A stretch of DNA of 64,000 nucleotides, taken from positions 1 through 64,000 of the forward strand of contig NZ_SNUA01000003.1 in assembly GCF_004360225.1 (NCBI RefSeq), written 5' to 3'. The position numbers were made by a program, and so were the translations under genes. This document shows, in pieces, positions 50,794 to 60,360 of this stretch. Below the pieces are notes generated by a model. It ran no database searches. It saw only the letters and a program-made list of their open reading frames with translations, and had not been told where the DNA came from. Origin of the DNA: Alcanivorax sp. 24. GTDB taxonomy: Bacteria; Pseudomonadota; Gammaproteobacteria; Pseudomonadales; Alcanivoracaceae. Within the stretch, counting starts at the first letter, position 1; the number at the start of each line of letters is the position of its first letter.

Positions 50794-52185
50794 ATGCGGT
50801 CTCATGGAAGCAAGGGCGTTCATCGTCCATACCTGTTAATGATCGTGATGCTGTGCGTTTGCCTTGGCGAGGCCCGGGCAGGGGAAACCGGTTTCGATAA
50901 CGGTGCCCGGCAAAAACCTACCAAGGACGTTGCGGCATACGGAAGCGAAGCGGAACTCGATATTGTCAGCGCGGTTCAGCGGGCGGTGGATAGCCATCCT
51001 GTTATCGCTGAATCCATAGGCCGCCTGTTTCAGCAAAACGAGCAGGTGGCGGTGGCCCGCGCGGGCTATTATCCCGAGCTCAGCGCCGGTCTGAGCCGTG
51101 GTTATCGAGACTCCACCGGACGCTCCGAAGAGGCGCTGACTGCTTCGGCTTCCCAGATGTTGTATGACTTTGGCAAGGTCTCCAGTTCCGTTGCGGCGGC
51201 CTCCCATGGGGTGGAGCGAGACCGGGCCAATGTACTTTTGGCAGTGGACCAGCTAGCTCAACAGACCGCGCTGGCGGTGATCGAGGTTCAGCGCTATCAA
51301 ACGCTGCTGGCAATCGCCGAGGAGCAGGTTGACGCCATCGGAGAGTTGCAGGAACTGGCGTCTCAGCGGGCCGCCAAGGGCGCGGCTACCCGGTCGGACG
51401 AAATTCAGGCGCTGTCCCGAAAAGAGGCGGCACAAGCCACGGTTCTGCAGTTCCAGGCGCAAAGCGATGCATGGCAGCGCAATCTGCAAAGTCTGCTGAA
51501 TGCCCCCGGGCCGGTTAGGGTATCTCCAGCGTTTCCTAATCATCTGGCTGATGCCTGTCTGCTCGTGGAGGAGAACTTCGACAATGTGCCCCGAATCATG
51601 CGGGCGGAAGCGGAGCGGGAGGAGGCCCGTTCCCTGATCCGGCAGGCGCGGGCGCAGATGTTGCCAACCTTCTCGATCTCCGCGGATTTCGAGCACTATC
51701 TGAACGATCGCCCCGCGGAACTGGAAGCCATGGATCGTGACAATGACGTTTTCGTTTCCGTGGGGGTAAGCAGCAAGTTGTTTCAAGGCGGCGCGTTAAA
51801 GGCCCGCCGGCGCGCGGCGGACTACGCCCTTGAGGCGGCGAATGCTGCCCGGGACGCCGCTTACCGGGAAGTGTCCCTGGGGTTACGGGAGGCAAAGGTA
51901 CAGACACTGAGTCTGTCAGGGCGCCTCGAATTACTGAACAACCGTTATAACAGCATCGCCGAGACACAGAAGCTGTATCGGCAGCAGTACTTGTCCTTGG
52001 GAACGCGTTCATTGCTGGACATCCTCAACACGGAACAGGAAATCCATCAGTCCCGCATCGAACAACAGAATACCCGATTTGATCTGCGCCGCTTGCAAAT
52101 CGACTGTCTTTACAACGTGGCGGAAATTCGCGCGGCGTTTGGTTTGAGCAGCGCCGCCGTACAGGGAGTGCCGATTCAGCCATGA
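50794..52185 (+). CDS. TolC-family outer-membrane channel of the type I secretion system
   Basis: A 463-residue outer-membrane efflux protein. The signal peptide is in MIVMLCVCLGEARAG after a basic start. There are two TolC repeats: the first with VDSHPVIAESIGRL, GYYPELSAGLSRGYRD and MLYDFGKV, the second with AQMLPTFSISADF, VGVSSKLFQGGALKARRR and YLSLGTRSLLDILNTEQE. It closes the export duct for the adhesin and corresponds to LapE/AggA. It overlaps the ABC gene by four bases. Confidence 0.92.
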   Translation: MRSHGSKGVHRPYLLMIVMLCVCLGEARAGETGFDNGARQKPTKDVAAYGSEAELDIVSAVQRAVDSHPVIAESIGRLFQQNEQVAVARAGYYPELSAGLSRGYRDSTGRSEEALTASASQMLYDFGKVSSSVAAASHGVERDRANVLLAVDQLAQQTALAVIEVQRYQTLLAIAEEQVDAIGELQELASQRAAKGAATRSDEIQALSRKEAAQATVLQFQAQSDAWQRNLQSLLNAPGPVRVSPAFPNHLADACLLVEENFDNVPRIMRAEAEREEARSLIRQARAQMLPTFSISADFEHYLNDRPAELEAMDRDNDVFVSVGVSSKLFQGGALKARRRAADYALEAANAARDAAYREVSLGLREAKVQTLSLSGRLELLNNRYNSIAETQKLYRQQYLSLGTRSLLDILNTEQEIHQSRIEQQNTRFDLRRLQIDCLYNVAEIRAAFGLSSAAVQGVPIQP

Positions 52186-54371
52186 ATACCCAGGATGCGG
52201 AAGAACCCCCTGTCGAAGTCTCGCCGGCTCCCGACTACGGACCTTGGACCGAGGCCATGTTGGCGGTGGCCCGGCATTACCGTTTGGAATATTCCGAGGA
52301 GAATGTTCATCTGACCGCTGCCTGGAGCATGGGGCAGAGCCCGGGCGACGTGCTGAAGGCCATGGCTCGCCAATTGGGCCTGGCCTGCAAAATTGACGAG
52401 TTGGATCGGATGCCACTGACCCCTTGGCGGTTTCCCCTGGTGGTGCAATTCAAGGACGGTCAGGTGGCGGTGGCCGAAAGCATTGGTGGTGATGGGACGA
52501 TCACTCTGTCCTATAGTGGTGATCAGGGCCTGAGGAGTCAGCTTTCTCGTCAGGAACTGATCGACAATGTGGTTCTCACTCTGATCCTGAGACCGGCCCG
52601 GTCGGCCCCCGACGCCAGGGTGGACGACTATGTGCGGCCTTATCAATCGAGTTGGTTCCGACGTATCATTCTTCGTGATCTGAAACCCTACGGCCATGTG
52701 ATGTTGGCATCGCTGGCCGCCAATTTATTGGCGCTGGCCGGCATTCTGTTCTCCCGCCAGGTCTATGATCGGGTGGTCCCGGCGGAATCCTACGCCACTT
52801 TGTATGTGCTGTTCTCCGGTGTGCTGGTGGCAATGGTGTTTGACTTCATCCTGCGCAGGAGCCGTGTTCATATCACCGACCTGCTGGGGAAACGAGCCGA
52901 CATGCGGGTGTCGGATCGGGTTTTTGGCCACGCGTTACGCATAAAAAACTCGGAAAAACCCAGATCCACCGGATCCTTCATCGCCCAGATTCGCGAGCTG
53001 GAGCATATTCGGGAGCTGCTTACTTCCAGTACGGTAACCGCCTTCGCGGATATGCCTTTCTTTTTCCTGTTCTGCTTCGTGCTCTGGTATATCGCCGGGC
53101 CACTGGTGCTGGTGCCATTGGCGGCGGTGGTTCTGATGATCATCCCTGGCCTGTTGGTGCAGAGACGCTTACATGTTCTGGCCAATGAGGCCATGCGCGA
53201 ATCATCTTTACGTAATGCCATGCTGGTGGAGACCATCCAGGGGCTGGAGGATGTCAAGGCGTTGCAAGCGGAAGGGCGCTTCCAGCAGCAATGGAATCAC
53301 TACAACGCGGTCACCGCCGACGTGAATCTGAAGCTGCGCAATATCGCCAATACCCTGGTGGTGTGGAGTCATACGGTACAGAGTGGGGTGTTCGCGGTCA
53401 TAGTCCTGTTCGGTGCGCCGATGGTGATGGAAGCGGAGTTGTCGGTGGGGTCGCTGGTGGCAGCGTCTATCCTGGCCTCGCGCATGATGGCACCGATGTC
53501 TCAGATCACCCATGTGATGAGCAAATGGCAGCACGCCAAGGTGGCGATGAGCAGCCTGGATCAGATCATGGAACGTCCAGTGGACCATCCCGAGCAAGAG
53601 AAGCGCGTTCACCGGCCGTTCGTTACCGGCCACTATCAGTTCAAGCAAGCGGTGTTCCAATACCCCGAGGCCCCCACCGCCGCTTTGGCGGTGAAAACAC
53701 TGGCGATAAAACCTGGAGAGCGTATTGGTGTGCTGGGGCGCAACGGCGCGGGCAAGTCCACTCTGTTGCAGGCCCTGGCCGGCGCCATCGAAGCCGGATC
53801 CGGACAGGTTCTCCTGGACGGCGTCAATCTTACCCATATCGACCCGGCGGATGTTCGCCGGGATGTCGGTCTCCTCAGCCAGAACGCGCGGCTGTTCCAC
53901 GGCACCTTACGGGATAATCTGATGCTGGGCGCGCCCCATGTGTCCGACCAGGAGTTACTCGCAACCATGGAAATGACCGGCGCCAGCGATTATCTGAGAG
54001 CGCTGCCCGACGGGCTTGACCATCCGATTCTTGAAGGCGGGCTTGGCCTTTCCGGTGGCCAGCGCCAGTCTCTGTTGCTCTCCCGTTTGTTGTTGCGACA
54101 ACCCAATATTCTACTGCTGGATGAACCTACCGCCTCACTGGATGAGACGGCGGAGAAGAAATTCATTCAGAGAATGAGTGACTGGCTGGACAACCGAACC
54201 CTGGTGGTGGCGACACACCGGATGAGTATGCTCAATCTGGTGGACCGTATCATTGTATTGGAAAATGGGCGGATTCTACTCGACGATACGCGAGCCAAAG
54301 TCCTTCCCATTCTATCGAAAAAGGCACCGGTTCAATCCGCGAAAAAGAGCGAGGAGGGGAACCGGTCATGA
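52182..54371 (+). CDS. Type I secretion ABC transporter with C39-like domain
   Basis: A 729-residue permease-ATPase (LapB/HlyB type). The N-terminal region (about 20-130) resembles a C39 peptidase fold but lacks the catalytic Cys, so it is a non-processing C39-like domain that recognises the RTX substrate. Six membrane helices span about 165-450. The ATPase has Walker A GRNGAGKSTLLQ, signature LSGGQRQSLLLSRLLLRQ, Walker B ILLLDEPTASLD and the switch His in VVATHRMS. It starts within the TolC stop and overlaps the HlyD gene by four bases. Confidence 0.93.
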   Translation: MNTQDAEEPPVEVSPAPDYGPWTEAMLAVARHYRLEYSEENVHLTAAWSMGQSPGDVLKAMARQLGLACKIDELDRMPLTPWRFPLVVQFKDGQVAVAESIGGDGTITLSYSGDQGLRSQLSRQELIDNVVLTLILRPARSAPDARVDDYVRPYQSSWFRRIILRDLKPYGHVMLASLAANLLALAGILFSRQVYDRVVPAESYATLYVLFSGVLVAMVFDFILRRSRVHITDLLGKRADMRVSDRVFGHALRIKNSEKPRSTGSFIAQIRELEHIRELLTSSTVTAFADMPFFFLFCFVLWYIAGPLVLVPLAAVVLMIIPGLLVQRRLHVLANEAMRESSLRNAMLVETIQGLEDVKALQAEGRFQQQWNHYNAVTADVNLKLRNIANTLVVWSHTVQSGVFAVIVLFGAPMVMEAELSVGSLVAASILASRMMAPMSQITHVMSKWQHAKVAMSSLDQIMERPVDHPEQEKRVHRPFVTGHYQFKQAVFQYPEAPTAALAVKTLAIKPGERIGVLGRNGAGKSTLLQALAGAIEAGSGQVLLDGVNLTHIDPADVRRDVGLLSQNARLFHGTLRDNLMLGAPHVSDQELLATMEMTGASDYLRALPDGLDHPILEGGLGLSGGQRQSLLLSRLLLRQPNILLLDEPTASLDETAEKKFIQRMSDWLDNRTLVVATHRMSMLNLVDRIIVLENGRILLDDTRAKVLPILSKKAPVQSAKKSEEGNRS

Positions 54372-55639
54372 AGGACAAAAGGAAAGCCACCACGCCCCAC
54401 CCGGCGGAAGCCACGGGGTTGTCGATGAGCGCCGCTGGAGGGGCGGCCTCTTTGCTGGACTACGACAATGATCATCGCCACTACAACGACGAGGTGGACG
54501 ATGCCACGGTGGTTCGTTCAACCCGTATTGTGTGGCTGGTTTGCCTGGTCATGGTGGCGTTACTGGTGTGGTCCTATTTTGCCAAAGTGGTGGAGGTCTC
54601 CACCGGCGATGGCCGTGTAATCCCATCTTCCCGGGAAAAGGTCATCCAGTCTCTGGAGGGCGGAATCCTGATGGACCTGAGGGTCAGGGAAGGGGACATC
54701 GTCGATGCCGGGCAAGTGCTGGCTCAGTTGGATCTGACCAAGACCGAGTCCAGTGTGGAAGAAAGCGCGGCCCGTTATCGCGCGGCACTGGGGACCGTTG
54801 CCAGACTGGAAGCGGAAGTCAACGAGACGCCGTTGATCTTCCCCGAGGCGCTACAAGCCTATCCCGAGCTCACCGCCGCCGAGACCGAGTTGTATGAAAC
54901 ACGGCGACGGGGGCTGCGATCGTCCCTGGCCGGGGTCCATAAGTCCCAGCGTATCGTGCGCGAAGAGTTGCAATTGACCGAATCGCTGCTGGAAATCGGT
55001 GCCGCCAGTAACGTGGAAGTGCTGCGCCTACGGCGCCAACTGTCGGAGCTGGAGCTCAAAGCCAGTGAGATCCGCTCTGAATACCTGATTCTGGCGCGGG
55101 AGGAGCTGGCCCGAGCCGAGGCGGAGGCCAGGGCGCTGTCCTCGGTGGTAAGAGGGCGCTCGGATGCTCTGTCGAGACTGACACTGCGTTCGCCGGTGCG
55201 TGGGGTGGTGAAGGACATTGAAGTGAGCACCCGGGGCGGGGTAATTCCTCCCAATGGCCGTCTCATGGAAATCGTGCCGTTGGATGATCAGTTGCTGGTG
55301 GAAGCACGGATTTCCCCGAGAGATATTGCCTTTATTCATCCCGGGCAACCCGCCAAGGTAAAGATCACTGCCTATGACTACACCGTTTATGGCGACCTGG
55401 ATGGTGAAGTGGCGATGATTTCGCCGGATACCATTCAGGACGAGGTCAAGCCGGAGATATTTTACTACCGCGTGTTCATCCGTACCAAAACGGATGCTCT
55501 GATCAATGATGCGGGTAGCCGGTTCCCGATCGTACCGGGGATGATCGCCAAAGTGGATATCCGCACCGGCGAGAAGACCATTTTCGAGTATCTGATGAAG
55601 CCGATCGACCACGCTGGAGAGGCCCTGCGGGAACGCTAG
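54368..55639 (+). CDS. HlyD-family membrane fusion protein of the type I system
   Basis: A 423-residue periplasmic adaptor (LapC/HlyD type). One membrane helix is at about 56-76 (IVWLVCLVMVALLVWSYFAK). The lipoyl part is GDGRVIPSSREKVIQSLEGG and VREGDIVDAGQVLAQLD, with long coiled-coil helices from about 130 to 260. The C-terminal beta-barrel is LRSPVRGVVKDIEVSTRGGV, PLDDQLLVEARISPRDIAFI and VPGMIAKVDIRTGEKTIFEYL. It links the ABC protein to the outer-membrane channel. The adhesin locus ends here; no lapD or lapG follows. Confidence 0.95.
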   Translation: MKDKRKATTPHPAEATGLSMSAAGGAASLLDYDNDHRHYNDEVDDATVVRSTRIVWLVCLVMVALLVWSYFAKVVEVSTGDGRVIPSSREKVIQSLEGGILMDLRVREGDIVDAGQVLAQLDLTKTESSVEESAARYRAALGTVARLEAEVNETPLIFPEALQAYPELTAAETELYETRRRGLRSSLAGVHKSQRIVREELQLTESLLEIGAASNVEVLRLRRQLSELELKASEIRSEYLILAREELARAEAEARALSSVVRGRSDALSRLTLRSPVRGVVKDIEVSTRGGVIPPNGRLMEIVPLDDQLLVEARISPRDIAFIHPGQPAKVKITAYDYTVYGDLDGEVAMISPDTIQDEVKPEIFYYRVFIRTKTDALINDAGSRFPIVPGMIAKVDIRTGEKTIFEYLMKPIDHAGEALRER

Positions 55640-55775
55640 CTCCGAATCACTATCGTTGACCTCCTCCAACTCTCTGACGGCGTGGGCCGCCTGTGGCCCA
55701 ATTCGATGTCGCTGCTGCCAGATAAAACCGGAATCGCCATCCCCAGCGGATTCTGAGTGGACTGACTGATCGGAC

Positions 55776-56235
55776 GACTTTGACCTCGCATTGATGCGTC
55801 AATACCGTGGAACAGCTCATGCGTCGCCTGGCTCTGCGCGGTGCACGCCGGGACAAGACGGTGCACACCACCGTTCCTGATCGGGGCGCTGCCGCGTCCG
55901 CTGAATCGTGCTCACGGCCAATTCACCGCGGATCGCCCCAGTCAGCTCTGAATCTCGGACTTTACCTATGTTCCCGCGCGCTACACCGAACGCCTGGTCG
56001 AAGCTGACATTGATCCGTCGGTGGGTAGCAAGGGCGACAGCTATGATAATGCTCTGGCTGAGAGCATCAAGGGTTTGTACAAAGCGGAAGTGATCCATCG
56101 GTGCGGCCCTGGTAATCCATGGAATCCGTGGAACCGGCCACACTGGAGTGGGTGTCATATCTTGAGGGAAGGAGCCGGACACTGGTTGCCAGTGGCTGGG
56201 CTGGTGTCCTTCTGGACAGAAAACGTAACCAATAG
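55776..56235 (+). pseudogene. Degenerate IS3-family orfB transposase remnant
   Basis: Pieces of an IS3-type transposase remain in several frames: VEQLMRRLALRGARRDKTVHTTV (HTH-like region), then a jump to the integrase core end RYTERLVEADIDPSVGSKGDSYDNALAESIKGL, then MESVEPATLEWVS after a frameshift. The middle of the catalytic core is deleted. It cannot be active. The gap from the HlyD stop (55640) to 55775 has no recognisable coding content. Confidence 0.8.
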
Positions 56236-56311
56236 TGTCAGGAGCTCTCGTCCGTCCAGCGCTTGTGCCAGCATGCCGATGGTTAATCATTTACAACGTA
56301 AGGAAAACAAC

Positions 56312-56590
56312 ATGCTTGGAATCGTAGCTGTGCTGCAGGCGCAGGCGGGCAAAGGGGACGCACTGGCAGCCGAAATGAATAAGATCGCGGCGGAAGTGCG
56401 CAAGGAAGAAGGCAACCACGCTTATAATGTTCACCAGTCCCTGGACGACAAGGATGTGGTGATGATTTATGAGCAATATACGGATCAGGCGGCGCTGGAA
56501 GCACACCGCGAAAATATGAAGGGGCTTGGTGGCGGTCTCAAGGATCTGCTGGCGGGACGCCCGGATGTGAAATTGTTCCAACTGACCTGA
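56312..56590 (+). CDS. ABM-domain protein, putative quinol monooxygenase (YgiN-like)
   Basis: A 92-residue dimeric ferredoxin-like fold protein starting MLGIVAVLQAQAGKGDAL after AAGGAAAA. Typical ABM features are VRKEEGNHAYNVHQSLDDKDVVMIYEQYTDQAALEAHREN and GRPDVKLFQL. Related proteins oxidise quinols or degrade small aromatics without cofactor; the substrate is not deducible. It lies between the IS remnant and the convergent MFS gene. Confidence 0.85.
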   Translation: MLGIVAVLQAQAGKGDALAAEMNKIAAEVRKEEGNHAYNVHQSLDDKDVVMIYEQYTDQAALEAHRENMKGLGGGLKDLLAGRPDVKLFQLT

Positions 56591-56643
56591 CAGGCTCTTG
56601 CGGATGTGGCACGGCGGCGCCGGGCCACATCCGCCACGATCGA

Positions 56644-58155
56644 TCAACGTCCGCCGCGCAGCGCGATTATCGGCACCATGGCGAGAACGCCGATGCCCAC
56701 GGCGGTGATCAGGGCAGTGAGGTTGAGTCCTTGGGTGAAAATGTCCCGCGCCTGATCGAGCACGCCCGCTGGAAGCCGGTCCGCGCTCGATACCGCCTGC
56801 CACAGGCTTTCCTTGACCGCTGCCGAAGCCGTCCCGGCGAAGTGTTCGGCCGCCCCGATGCGATAGAGTCCACTGCTGAGACTGCCCAGCATGGCGACGC
56901 CCAAGGCCACCCCCAACTCCTGTACCGTCTCCGACAAAGAGGCCGCGGAGCCTGCTTTGTCCGCCGGGGCCGCGGCCACCACCAGATCGGTACCGAGCGC
57001 GGCGATGGCACCCAGCCCCAGATAGACCAGGGCGAAGCCACTGACGACCTGGATTGTTCGCGCTTCCGCGTCCACCCCGGCCAGCGTCAGATACCCAAGC
57101 ACCGAGAGCAGCAATGCCCCGGCCACTATCTGTCCGACCGGAAAACGCCGAGCAAGCAGTGGTGCGCTGATCGCCGCCACCAGCATGGCCAGGGCCGGCG
57201 GTCCCATCCAGGCGCCGGCAACCCGGGGAGTCAGGCCGCTGACCAACTGCAGGTACTGAGTAACCAGCAGCATGGCTCCGCCGACGCCCATCAAACCCAC
57301 CAGCAGGATCAGCAGGGCGGCGGTGAACGAGCGGCTGCGAAACAGACTCAGATCCAGTAAGGGGTCCGCCAGGCGGTGCTGTCGTTTGATGAACAGAATC
57401 ACGCCGAGGGCACCGATCAACAGTGCGATGAGCGCCGTCCAATCCAGGCCATGTCTGGCGAACTGCTTAACGCCGTAGATCAGCGGTAGTAGCGCCACAA
57501 GGGACAGAACCACGCTGCCCAGGTCCAGACGCCCGCTGGCCTCGTCGCGGTATTCGGGTAGCAACCAGGGCGCACTCAACCACAGAATCGCCACCACCGG
57601 CAAAGCCACCAGAAAAGCCGACCCCCACCAGAAATGATCCAGCAACACGCCGCCTACCAGCGGGCCGGCGGCCATGCCGAGGGCGAACATGGTGGCCCAG
57701 ATCCCGATCGCCAGTGCCCGCTGTGGTGGATCGCGAAACAAGTTGCTGATGAGCGCCAGTGTGGAGGGCATCAGAGCGGCGCCGGTAAACCCGAGCAGAG
57801 CTCGTGCCACGATCAACTGAGTGGCGGTGGTGGAGAAGGCGGCGAGCACCGAGGCCAGGGCGAAACCGCCGGCGCCCAGCATTAGCAGTTTACGGCGTCC
57901 GATACGATCGCCGAGGGTGCCCATGGTGATCAGGAAGCCACTGATAAAGAAGCCGTAGATGTCCATGATCCACAGCGCCTGGGTACTATCCGGTTTCAGC
58001 TCCGCGGCCAGCGCGGGGAAAGCCAGATACAGTAACGTCACGTCCAGGCCCAATAGCAGCGTTGGCAACGCCAGAACAGCAAGGCCGGCCCATTGACGTG
58101 GACCGGCGCGGTCCGTCGATGATGAAGGGACCAGGTGTTCGCGGTAAGAGGTCAT
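56644..58155 (-). CDS. MFS multidrug exporter, DHA2 family (SmvA/QacA-like)
   Basis: A 503-residue protein with about 14 membrane helices. Helix 1 has LLLGLDVTLLYLAFPALAAEL, loop 2-3 has GDRIGRRKLLML, motif C is GPLVGGVLLDHFWWGSAFL. It resembles SmvA-type exporters of quaternary ammonium and dye compounds. It is divergent from the MmyB-type regulator 89 bases away, which probably controls it. Confidence 0.88.
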   Translation of the reverse strand: MTSYREHLVPSSSTDRAGPRQWAGLAVLALPTLLLGLDVTLLYLAFPALAAELKPDSTQALWIMDIYGFFISGFLITMGTLGDRIGRRKLLMLGAGGFALASVLAAFSTTATQLIVARALLGFTGAALMPSTLALISNLFRDPPQRALAIGIWATMFALGMAAGPLVGGVLLDHFWWGSAFLVALPVVAILWLSAPWLLPEYRDEASGRLDLGSVVLSLVALLPLIYGVKQFARHGLDWTALIALLIGALGVILFIKRQHRLADPLLDLSLFRSRSFTAALLILLVGLMGVGGAMLLVTQYLQLVSGLTPRVAGAWMGPPALAMLVAAISAPLLARRFPVGQIVAGALLLSVLGYLTLAGVDAEARTIQVVSGFALVYLGLGAIAALGTDLVVAAAPADKAGSAASLSETVQELGVALGVAMLGSLSSGLYRIGAAEHFAGTASAAVKESLWQAVSSADRLPAGVLDQARDIFTQGLNLTALITAVGIGVLAMVPIIALRGGR

Positions 58156-58214
58156 CTCGCTTCTCCTGTGAAAGAAGCGCTATTCTTGGGATGATTCACT
58201 AACCGTACAATTTA

Positions 58215-58226
58215 AGCATTTATGCT
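58215..58226. promoter_or_regulatory. Small inverted repeat in the MFS-regulator divergent promoter
   Basis: AGCAT-TT-ATGCT lies centrally in the 89-base gap between the exporter and regulator starts, within AT-rich sequence. It is a candidate operator for the adjacent regulator. Confidence 0.35.
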
Positions 58227-58244
58227 ATTAGCAGGACTAACAGG

Positions 58245-59087
58245 ATGAGCCCGGTAAAGTCATTGAACCGTACCCGTCACGAGCTTTCTGAGTTCGTGCG
58301 GCAACGCCGCGAACGTGTGACCCCGGCGGAAGTGGGGTTGCCTTCCGGGTCTCGCCGGCGCACCCCCGGCTTGCGTCGGGAGGAGGTGGCGGCCCTCGCC
58401 GGTGTTGGTATTACCTGGTACACCTGGTTCGAGCAAGGCAGGGACATCAATGTTTCGGAAACCTTTCTGTTGAGTCTGTCCCGGGTGTTGAAGCTGGATG
58501 ACGAGGAGTGCTGTCATTTGTTTCTGCTGGCACAGCAACGGCCGCCGGCCTATGAGGCCCGCCAGGCCTCCGGTGTTTCGCCACTGACACAAGCCGTTCT
58601 GGACCAACTTGACCCTTGTCCCGCCTACGTAATGAATTTGCGTTGGGATCTGGTGGCTTGGAACGGGGCCGCCGACCGTTGGTTCAGGTTGAGTGACCGC
58701 GCCGACGCGGAACGCAATCTGTTGCGGCTGGTGTTTCGTGACGCCGGCCTGCGCGGGCGAATGCCGGATTGGGAGCATGATGCGCGAAGGTTGCTGGCGA
58801 ACTTTCGCTGCGATCTGGCGGTGGCGCCGGAGGATCCGACCATGCTGGCGTTCGTCGATGAAATGCGACGGCTGTCGGAGTCATTCCGGAATTGGTGGGC
58901 GGAGCCGGATCGGCAGGGGTATCAACGTGGCATCAGCCGCCTGGCAGGAAAGGGCGGCCGGGTGCAATCATTACGGCACGAGATGCTGATCGTGGATGAA
59001 CATCATCATCTGCGCATGCTGGTTTATTTCAATGATGAAACCGGGAACGGTGCAGGCGGCACCGTTCCCGCTGTGAGCAGGCCCTAG
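58245..59087 (+). CDS. HTH transcriptional regulator, MmyB-like
   Basis: A 280-residue regulator. The N-terminal XRE-type helix-turn-helix covers about residues 10-85 (ELSEFVRQRRERVTPAEVGL, TPGLRREEVAALAGVGITWYTWFEQGRDINVS). The C-terminal MmyB-like ligand-binding domain is about 110-265 (LDPCPAYVMNLRWDLVAWNGAADRWF, NLLRLVF, RRLSESFRNWWAE). Members often bind small hydrophobic ligands and control neighbouring genes; here the divergent MFS exporter is the obvious target (inference). Confidence 0.9.
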   Translation: MSPVKSLNRTRHELSEFVRQRRERVTPAEVGLPSGSRRRTPGLRREEVAALAGVGITWYTWFEQGRDINVSETFLLSLSRVLKLDDEECCHLFLLAQQRPPAYEARQASGVSPLTQAVLDQLDPCPAYVMNLRWDLVAWNGAADRWFRLSDRADAERNLLRLVFRDAGLRGRMPDWEHDARRLLANFRCDLAVAPEDPTMLAFVDEMRRLSESFRNWWAEPDRQGYQRGISRLAGKGGRVQSLRHEMLIVDEHHHLRMLVYFNDETGNGAGGTVPAVSRP

Positions 59088-59091
59088 AGGG

Positions 59092-60306
59092 TTAATCGTT
59101 GTATTCCTGAATCTTCATTTTTCCCAGTTGCGACATGTGCACCTCATCGGGGCCGTCGGCGATGCGCACGAAGCGATTCAGAGTAAAGAAGTGCGCGATC
59201 GGAGTGTCGTCGCTGACCCCCATGCCGCCGTGGGCCTGGATGGCGCGGTCGGTCACATTCTGCGCCATCTGTGGCGCGACCACCTTGATTGCCGCGATCA
59301 GATCCTTGGCGTCCTTGTTGCCGTACTTGTCCATGCGGTCGGCGGCTTTGAGTGTCAGCAGCCGGGCCTGCTCGATATCACAGAATGAACGGGCGATGTC
59401 CTGGCGAATACTGCTTTGCTCGGACAGTTTACGCCCGAACGCCACGCGGTTCTCCACCCGGCGGGCCATGATTTCGAGGCTGCGCTGAGCCTGGCCGATG
59501 GAGCGCATACAGTGATGAATGCGGCCCGGGCCGAGCCGGCCCTGGGCGATTTCGAAGCCACGCCCTTCGCCCAGAATCAGATTGCGTTTGGGAATGCGCA
59601 CATTCTCCAGGCGCAGCTCCGCTTCACCGCCTGGTGAATTGAGACTGCCGAACACCGTCAGATTCCGGACGATGTGAATTCCCGGCGTGTCACGGGGAAT
59701 GATCACGGTGGATTGTTGTTGGTGGCGGGGGGCGTTGGGGTCTGTTTTACCCATCAACAGCAGCACTTTACAGCGCGGATCCATGATGCCGGAGATCCAC
59801 CACTTGCGGCCGTTGATGATGTAGTCATCACCATCGGCCTTGATCTCGGTTTCGATGTTGGTGGCGTCGGAGGAGGCCACCTGCGGCTCCGTCATCAGAT
59901 AGGCGGAACGAATTTCTCCGTTCATCAGCGGCTTGAGCCATTGCTCTTGTTGTTCGGCGTTGCCGTATTTGGCCAGCACTTCCATATTGCCGGTATCTGG
60001 AGCGGAACAATTGAACACCTCGGCGGACCAGGGGATTCGCCCCATGATTTCGCACAGCGGCGCGTATTCCAGATTACTGAGTCCGGGGCTGAGATCACCG
60101 TACTCCCTTGGCAGGAACAGATTCCAAAGACCTTCGGAACGCGCTTTTTCCTTCAGCTCTTCGAGACCGGGCCAGGGTTGCCAGACCCTGGCGGGGTCGG
60201 TGACCCAGTCATGCTGCTCTTGTTCCCGCGGAGCGATATGGGTGTCCATGAAGCGTTGCAATCGCGCCAGCAATTCCAGGGTTTGTTCGGAGTGGTCGAA
60301 ATTCAT
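59092..60306 (-). CDS. Acyl-CoA dehydrogenase, ACAD10/ACAD11-like
   Basis: A 404-residue FAD flavoprotein. Blocks such as LKEKARSEGLWNLFLP, EVFNCSAPDTGNMEVLAKYG, MTEPQVASSDATNIE, GRGFEIAQGRLGPGRIHHCM, LLTLKAADRMD and RIADGPDEVHMSQLGKM strongly resemble the dehydrogenase half of animal ACAD10/11. These enzymes, and the bacterial LvaC protein, act in 4-hydroxyacyl-CoA breakdown through a phosphorylated intermediate. A phosphotransferase gene resembling the other half lies 842 bases upstream in the same cluster. It sits downstream of the SDR gene (54-base gap). Substrate chain length unknown. Confidence 0.85.
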   Translation of the reverse strand: MNFDHSEQTLELLARLQRFMDTHIAPREQEQHDWVTDPARVWQPWPGLEELKEKARSEGLWNLFLPREYGDLSPGLSNLEYAPLCEIMGRIPWSAEVFNCSAPDTGNMEVLAKYGNAEQQEQWLKPLMNGEIRSAYLMTEPQVASSDATNIETEIKADGDDYIINGRKWWISGIMDPRCKVLLLMGKTDPNAPRHQQQSTVIIPRDTPGIHIVRNLTVFGSLNSPGGEAELRLENVRIPKRNLILGEGRGFEIAQGRLGPGRIHHCMRSIGQAQRSLEIMARRVENRVAFGRKLSEQSSIRQDIARSFCDIEQARLLTLKAADRMDKYGNKDAKDLIAAIKVVAPQMAQNVTDRAIQAHGGMGVSDDTPIAHFFTLNRFVRIADGPDEVHMSQLGKMKIQEYND

Positions 60307-60360
60307 AAGAAACGCCCTTTTTTTTCGGGAAAAGCCATTGGGAAAAGCGGGTCCCGTTCG

